In this document: piece by piece, positions 59,961 to 64,000 of the stretch
Position numbering within the stretch: position 1 is the stretch's first letter
Layout: each line of letters begins with the position of its first letter
From: Nocardioides sp. Root140
GTDB lineage: Bacteria; Actinomycetota; Actinomycetes; Propionibacteriales; Nocardioidaceae
Length of the DNA: 64,000 nucleotides
Reading direction: 5' to 3'
Assembly: GCF_001426745.1 (NCBI RefSeq)
Contig: NZ_LMFI01000010.1
Coordinates: 506,693-570,692, forward strand
Made by a program: the position numbers and the translations under genes
The notes under the pieces: generated by a model
Database searches by the model: none
What the model saw: only the letters and a program-made list of their open reading frames with translations
Told to the model about the DNA's origin: nothing

Positions 59961-59975
59961 AAACCGGGGGTCGAC

Positions 59976-60677
59976 ATGAACGACAACACCGCGCCGTACG
60001 GCGCACAGCAGCAGCCGTCGTACGACGGAACGCAGGGCACGCACACCATGGGCCAGCAGTGGATGCAGCCGCAGCCGGCGAAGAAGCCGGCTTGGTACAA
60101 ACGGACCTGGGTGATCGCCCTGGCGGTCGGGTTCGTCTGCCTCGGCCTCGGTGCGGCCAGTGCCGGCACGACCGACGTCACCACCACCTCGGAGTACAAG
60201 TCGGTCGTCGACCAGCGCGACGCCGCGCGGTCGGTCCTGTCCGACACCGAGACCGAGCTCGCCACGTCGAAGACAGACCTCACGACGGCTCAGGCCGACC
60301 TCGAGACGATCGCCGGCGAGATCCCGGCTCGCGAGGCGGCAGTCACCGAGGCCGAGGCCTCCGTGAAGGCTCGGGAGGCCGCCGTCACGAAGAAGGAGAA
60401 GTCCGTCGGCAAGCGCGAGAAGGCGGTCGGCCTGGTCGAGCAGACCATCGCGAACAACACGCTGTCCGGCGACGGAATCTGGGAGGTCGGCGCAGACATC
60501 AAGGCCGGCACCTACAAGACGATCGGCGGCTCGCAGTGCTACTACGCGGTGCTCAACAGCACCGACACCAGCGACATCGCAGACAACAACAACGTCTCAG
60601 GTCCGGCAATCCTGAGCGTGTCTGACGGCCAGTACCTGGAACTGTCGGGCTGCGGCGACTGGGTGTGGCAGCGATGA
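59976..60677 (+). CDS. Membrane-anchored coiled-coil protein with a conserved C-terminal domain
   Basis: The 233-residue product has a Gln/Pro/Tyr-rich N-terminus, a membrane helix (WVIALAVGFVCLGLGAASAG), and a coiled coil (about 70-155; SDTETELATSKTDLTTAQADLETIAGEI, then EAAVTEAEASVKAREAAVTKKEKSVGKREKAVG). The C-terminal domain (IWEVGADIKAGTYKTIGGSQCYYAVL and GPAILSVSDGQYLELSGC) has two cysteines and is widespread in actinobacterial secreted lipoproteins, function unknown. It overlaps the next gene by four nt (ATGA), so both act at the cell surface. Confidence 0.8.
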   Translation: MNDNTAPYGAQQQPSYDGTQGTHTMGQQWMQPQPAKKPAWYKRTWVIALAVGFVCLGLGAASAGTTDVTTTSEYKSVVDQRDAARSVLSDTETELATSKTDLTTAQADLETIAGEIPAREAAVTEAEASVKAREAAVTKKEKSVGKREKAVGLVEQTIANNTLSGDGIWEVGADIKAGTYKTIGGSQCYYAVLNSTDTSDIADNNNVSGPAILSVSDGQYLELSGCGDWVWQR

Positions 60678-61069
60678 GCATCGTGCGCAGGGTCGGCGGA
60701 CTCGTCCTGGCGATCGCGGCGGCGGTCGTGTGGTTCGTGGCAGCGCCTGACGACGTCAGCGCGGCCGACCACAAGGACGACATCGCGTCCGCGCTCAGCG
60801 ATGACGACGCCAACAACCTGTTGACGGAAGGAGCTCCGCAGCAGACCGTGGTGAACGGGTGGACCGCCAAGAACCTACTGACGATCCAGGCCCAGCAGAA
60901 CAACGATCTGCTCGAGGCAGCCAGCGACCAGCGTCCGGGCCTGCTCATGATGCTCGCCGTTCTCGGGCTCGCACTGATCGCCTTGACCACCGAGAGCAGG
61001 CAACCGTGGGCACCGCGATTCAGTCAGGCGCTGCCGCTCCCACCGGGTCCGGGTCATCCGGCGGCCTGA
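60674..61069 (+). CDS. Small exported or membrane protein
   Basis: The ATG at 60674 overlaps the previous stop by four nt; a GTG three codons earlier is in frame. The 131-residue product has an N-terminal hydrophobic helix (GGLVLAIAAAVVWFVAAP), an acidic extracellular stretch (DDIASALSDDDANNLLTEGAPQQTVVNGWTAKNLL) and a second helix (GLLMMLAVLGLALIALTT). It is not recognised. It should accompany the coiled-coil protein. Confidence 0.7.
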   Translation: MSIVRRVGGLVLAIAAAVVWFVAAPDDVSAADHKDDIASALSDDDANNLLTEGAPQQTVVNGWTAKNLLTIQAQQNNDLLEAASDQRPGLLMMLAVLGLALIALTTESRQPWAPRFSQALPLPPGPGHPAA

Positions 61070-61083
61070 CCACAAGCTCGGGG

Positions 61084-61163
61084 TCCGCCGACCGGGGGGA
61101 CCGGCGGATCCCGCTCTCAAGCGACTTCACCAACTGGGGTTACGACTCAGTTGGTGAAGTCGC
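61084..61163. terminator. Two hairpins between convergent genes, one a 15-bp perfect stem
   Basis: TCCGCCG at 61084-61090 pairs with CGGCGGA at 61102-61108. GCGACTTCACCAACT at 61121-61135 pairs perfectly with AGTTGGTGAAGTCGC at 61149-61163 (13-nt loop). They lie between the convergent small membrane protein and VapC genes. The longer one should stop transcription in both directions. There are no strong U-tracts. Confidence 0.65.
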
Positions 61164-61213
61164 GCGGCTGTTGGGTCAGCGACTGCCCGCCTGAGCCCGG
61201 GCCAGGGCAGATG

Positions 61214-61612
61214 TCAGGAGGAGCGGCCAGGCATATGGACCGGCAGTCCGAGCCTCTCGGCGGACTCCTGCATCCGGAGGTCGTAGGTGCACACTCCGCC
61301 GACGCCGATGCGGACCGCGGCGGCAAGGTGCAAGGCATCCAGTGACCGGAGACTGTCGCCGAGGAGGAGGCCGGCCTCCCGGTAGAGCGACGCCGGCATC
61401 TCGTAGAGGTCGAACTCGTCGAGGAGGTCAGTGACCATCGACTGCGTCAGCGCAGGAATGCGACCGGCAGCCCGACGGAGCTCCGTCTCGACCAACCAGG
61501 TGCCGGCCAGCGCGATTTCACCCTGTTCGACAGCGGCGACGAGGGCTGCCGACTCTCGCTCCTCGACCAGCAACTTGAGCGCCGCGGACGTGTCGACGTA
61601 CCAGGTGGTCAA
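61214..61612 (-). CDS. vapC: PIN-domain toxin (VapC-type)
   Basis: The 132-residue protein has the PIN fold: YVDTSAALKLL with catalytic Asp7, LVETELRR with the conserved Glu around residue 44, DALHLAAAV with the third acidic residue and TYDLRM with the fourth. It is a Mg-dependent RNase that probably cuts tRNA or rRNA. Its ATG overlaps the antitoxin stop by four nt, so the antitoxin is made first. Confidence 0.92.
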   Translation of the reverse strand: MTTWYVDTSAALKLLVEERESAALVAAVEQGEIALAGTWLVETELRRAAGRIPALTQSMVTDLLDEFDLYEMPASLYREAGLLLGDSLRSLDALHLAAAVRIGVGGVCTYDLRMQESAERLGLPVHMPGRSS

Positions 61613-61851
61613 CGATCGCTCCGGAGGTCGTCAAGAACGCCGGCGGTGGAGAGCGAGGAGCGCACCCGAGGCAAGGCAGCCAACGCGTTGCGCCGTCTCG
61701 CCGGACGCGACGCGAGATCGGTCGCACGGACCGGACCGATCACCGCGACCGGAACCCCGCGCCTCGTGACGAGGAAGGACTCACCCCGCTCCACATTCCG
61801 CAGCACCTCGGCACTGTCGTTGCGCAGCTCTCGCTGGCTGATGCTCTTCAC
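61609..61851 (-). CDS. vapB: Phd/YefM-like antitoxin (VapB)
   Basis: The 80-residue protein starts at a GTG (61851) and begins VKSISQRELRNDSAEVLRNVERGESFLVTRRGVPVAVIGPV, the Phd/YefM/VapB DNA-binding domain. A Leu/Arg-rich C-terminus should wrap the toxin. TACATT eight nt upstream makes it leaderless. Two 10-bp direct repeats cover the promoter, where the VapBC complex can bind. Confidence 0.9.
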   Translation of the reverse strand: MKSISQRELRNDSAEVLRNVERGESFLVTRRGVPVAVIGPVRATDLASRPARRRNALAALPRVRSSLSTAGVLDDLRSDR

Positions 61852-61858
61852 GCCCTCG

Positions 61859-61880
61859 AATGTAGCACTTTGTAGCACTT
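61859..61880 (-). promoter_or_regulatory. Tandem 10-bp repeat operator of the vapBC module
   Basis: TGTAGCACTT occurs twice without spacing at 61861-61870 and 61871-61880; read on the minus strand it is AAGTGCTACA twice. The -10 box TACATT (minus strand) is made from the end of the second copy. Two repeats at one helical turn spacing suit side-by-side binding of the antitoxin-toxin complex. Confidence 0.7.
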
Positions 61881-61896
61881 CGATCTTCTACGTTGC

Positions 61897-63018
61897 TCAG
61901 GCGGCCTTGCGGACCACCGAGGCCAGGTCGGCGCAGAGGTTGGAGACCGGCCCGTCGAGCCGTTCGGAGAGAAACGCCAACCCCCGCGCGTGCTCCGGTC
62001 CCAACTGGCCAGCAACTTCCACGCACGACTCGAAGCACAACAGGACCGCGCCCATCAAGTGCGGGTCAATCACGTCATCATCGGGGTGGCGGAGCTGGGA
62101 CAGGATGTCGTCGGCGGTCAGGTCGGCCCAGACATGCTCGGGGACATCGGTCAACAGAGGTGCGTCCTGTCCGGCGGCGAGCGCTCCCACCATCTCTGGA
62201 TCCTCACTGTCCTTGATCGCATCGAGCCAGTGCCGCGGGCTCGAGGAAACCGCCCGGGCCAGGGACTCGGTGACAGGGCAGGGCGCGGTGTCGAAGAGGC
62301 GTAGCCCGTCACTCTCCACGATCCGACCGATGACGAACCCGTCGGCCGAGACAGACGCCGACGTGCCGAGGTTGATGGTGGTCACCTCGACGTCTGCGGC
62401 CAGCTCCCTCCACACCAGTTCATGATCGGTCTCCCCCACCAATCGGTAGCCGCGCATAGGCGTGCCGACCCAGGAGAGGACATCTCCCGCCAGGTTGGCG
62501 ACGGCCGGACCGCTCGCGAGGAACTCGGCCAGCCCACCGAGATCGTGCACGGCCAATTGCATGGCGATCCAGTCACGATCGCCGATGCGCGTGATTCGGC
62601 TGATCGACAGGTCGGCCGGGGACTCGCCCCGCGATTCGACGGTCATCTCCACGGCCCGGACGGTGCGCTCGATTGAGGTGCGGGTCATCTGGTTCGCAGA
62701 CTGCCGCACGATCCAGCGCCCGAAGACCCAGGGCGGCAACCACCGCCTGAACACCGCGATCTGCCCCAGTCGGTCGACGCGCCACGGGCTCCACAACGGC
62801 TCGCTCGAAGGATCTGTCGGGTGGTCCGCGATCACGCGGATCGCCGCATCTGCGTCACCAGCGGCTTCGCGCTCATTGGCGGCCATGACCGCTCTCATGT
62901 CGGACGTAAGCTCGCTCGGCGGGGAGACCCTGACACGCGATCTGGCCTGTCCGCGCGGGGACCGGACGTTCTGGCTGGGACGGTTGTGGCGACCCTGTCG
63001 CCCTCGGGACTTCGGCAT
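61897..63018 (-). CDS. Unrecognised 373-residue protein
   Basis: The frame runs from an ATG at 63018, with a second possible start at Met41 (62898). The N-terminal 35 residues are Arg-rich (SRGRQGRHNRPSQNVRSPRGQARSR), unlike the rest. The remainder is a soluble protein with an acidic C-terminus (DDDVIDPHLMGAVLLCFESCVEVAGQLG). No domain is recognised. It lies upstream of vapB and on its strand, with 45 nt between, so it may share a promoter but is probably independent. Confidence 0.6.
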   Translation of the reverse strand: MPKSRGRQGRHNRPSQNVRSPRGQARSRVRVSPPSELTSDMRAVMAANEREAAGDADAAIRVIADHPTDPSSEPLWSPWRVDRLGQIAVFRRWLPPWVFGRWIVRQSANQMTRTSIERTVRAVEMTVESRGESPADLSISRITRIGDRDWIAMQLAVHDLGGLAEFLASGPAVANLAGDVLSWVGTPMRGYRLVGETDHELVWRELAADVEVTTINLGTSASVSADGFVIGRIVESDGLRLFDTAPCPVTESLARAVSSSPRHWLDAIKDSEDPEMVGALAAGQDAPLLTDVPEHVWADLTADDILSQLRHPDDDVIDPHLMGAVLLCFESCVEVAGQLGPEHARGLAFLSERLDGPVSNLCADLASVVRKAA

Positions 63019-63100
63019 GGCATGAGTGAACGCCGGAAGAGAAACCAGCGCCAGACCGAATTTTCAACCTGTGGAGAACACGTCGGTCGACTGCGCGCAA

Positions 63101-63655
63101 TCAGTCCTGCGGCTTGAGGCGGTAGTTCAGGAACACGTTGCCCAGGCTCGACGTACCAGAGTCGACCAGCTCGAGACGGGTGAGCGGCGTGGAGTCGTCG
63201 AAGAGCCGGCGACCTTCGCCGGTGACCGCGGGGTGCATGGTCAGGGTGAGTACGTCGATCGCGCCGCCGAGGAACATCGAGCGCACGGTCTCGACTCCTC
63301 CGACGACGGAGATGTCGCCGCCCTCGCCCTCCTTGAGCTGCTTGACGTAGTCGACCGGGTCGCCGGAGATGCGCGTCGAGTTCCAGTCGAGGTCATCGCC
63401 CAGCGTCGAGCTGATCACGTGCTTGGGGATCGGGTTGATGAAGTTGCCGAACTCGTCGCCGGCGCCCGGACCCTGCCAGTAGTCGCGCCACTCCTCCCAG
63501 AGCTTGCGGCCGATCACGATCTCCTTGACCGGAGCCAGGGCCGCGCCCATGCGCTCGCCCTCCTCCTGGCCGAAGGCGTCGAACTGGAACAGGTTGGGCG
63601 ACTCGACCACGCCGTTGACCGAGTAGAAGAGGTGAGCACTGACGTTGCGAGACAT
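63101..63655 (-). CDS. Dihydrofolate reductase/RibD C-terminal family reductase
   Basis: The 184-residue protein has the RibD-C fold: MSRNVSAHLFYSVNGVVESP at the N-terminus, then EIVIGRKLWEEWRDYW, GDISVVGGVETVRSMFLGGAIDVLTLTMHPAVTGEGRRLFD. The GGVETV nucleotide-binding strand is clear. This group uses NADPH on unidentified pteridine- or flavin-like substrates and is common in Actinobacteria. The ATG has GGAAGG nine nt upstream. It stands alone. Confidence 0.88.
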   Translation of the reverse strand: MSRNVSAHLFYSVNGVVESPNLFQFDAFGQEEGERMGAALAPVKEIVIGRKLWEEWRDYWQGPGAGDEFGNFINPIPKHVISSTLGDDLDWNSTRISGDPVDYVKQLKEGEGGDISVVGGVETVRSMFLGGAIDVLTLTMHPAVTGEGRRLFDDSTPLTRLELVDSGTSSLGNVFLNYRLKPQD

Positions 63656-63731
63656 CGCTGGAGCCTTCCGTAGTTGGTGGATGCCGGAGAAGACCAGTCT
63701 GTACGCCGAAACTCATCGTTGACGTTCCTTG

Positions 63732-64000
63732 CTAGACCGGCGCTACCGCATTTTCCACCGCGCAGGCGAGGACTGGAGTGGGCGAGGACGCCGAATCCGA
63801 CGAGCCATCGGAGTCCGTCTCGGGTCCATCCTGCGATGACAAGGCCGTCGAGTTCAGTGCCGGCGGAAGCGCAATGGGGGCGGGTTCCGGCTCCCGCAAC
63901 TTTGGCGGAGCCGCGGTCCAGCCCTTGAGGTGCTGAACAACGTCACCGTAGAAGCCATCGATCAGGTCGAGCACGGAATCGATGAACGACCCTCTTCCAC
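63732..64000 (-). CDS. 3' end of a gene running in from beyond the window
   Basis: The frame is open to the window edge and encodes the C-terminal 89 residues: GRGSFIDSVLDLIDGFYGDVVQHLKGW, then a Pro/Ser/Ala-rich tail ending ENAVAPV before the stop at 63732. The GTG at 63974 is probably an internal codon. No domain can be named from this fragment. The upstream part lies outside the window. Confidence 0.55.
   Translation of the reverse strand, partial: GRGSFIDSVLDLIDGFYGDVVQHLKGWTAAPPKLREPEPAPIALPPALNSTALSSQDGPETDSDGSSDSASSPTPVLACAVENAVAPV

Overview
The window is high-GC actinobacterial DNA, most like Nocardioides or a close relative in the Nocardioidaceae. The evidence is the strongly G/C-biased third codon positions, the actinobacterial families (DUF2530, DUF3027, a long CspB-type cold-shock protein, CGNR zinc finger, an XPB helicase next to its WYL partner, a full MCE lipid-import operon), an actinobacterial LexA box (TCGAAC-N4-GTTCGA), and at least fifteen genes whose start codon lies 6-7 nt after a TANNNT or CANNNT hexamer, the hallmark of leaderless transcription. 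The genus is inferred; no rRNA is present. No tRNA, rRNA, transposase, phage gene or CRISPR array was seen.

Layout. 1-1.2 kb: MarR-MFS efflux operon with a near-perfect operator. 1.25-6.0 kb: copper and cell-surface cluster (Met-rich lipoprotein; CHRD-like protein, sortase, YcnI, CopC-CopD/YcnJ). 6.0-13.8 kb: purine permease, DUF2530, a HelD/HelR-type RNA-polymerase helicase preceded by a rifamycin-associated element, DUF3027, MFS, cold-shock protein and HAD phosphatase. 13.9-22.3 kb: secreted subtilase, an ABC-2 exporter, and a phospho-signalling set (RDD-FHA, FHA, PP2C phosphatase). 22.4-28.2 kb: WYL/helicase-associated protein, CGNR protein, XPB helicase, CutC and a GntR/UTRA regulator. 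28.3-34.6 kb: MacB-like exporter, an SOS-controlled AlkB-like dioxygenase, an EspL-like/WXG-like pair and a small membrane protein.

34.7-45.4 kb is one long minus-strand MCE operon in which the ATPase and the first permease are a single polypeptide, followed by YrbEB, MceA-F and two Mce-associated proteins, with eight consecutive 4-nt stop/start overlaps. 45.6-49.4 kb holds an isolated AAA/DUF4143 ATPase bounded by a 19-bp perfect inverted repeat and a secreted PA-domain protein whose C-terminal tail is out of frame. 49.6-50.8 kb encodes an ArsR-ArsC fusion and a VOC protein. 50.8-56.8 kb is a PucR-type regulator followed by a four-gene, translationally coupled operon (degradative HMG-CoA reductase, HMG-CoA lyase, small membrane protein, TctA-like permease) that looks like a mevalonate uptake and catabolism system. 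57-64 kb carries an MscS-like channel, a coupled peptide/DUF6895-like pair, two small membrane/secreted proteins, a VapBC module, an unrecognised protein, a RibD-like reductase and a gene running off the end.

Three intergenic loci (5.96, 16.0 and 27.4 kb) carry a 21-bp tandem/inverted repeat family whose units sit on the stop codons of neighbouring genes. This repeat, the mevalonate operon, the rifamycin-element/helicase pair and the fused MCE ATPase-permease are the most interesting points of the window.
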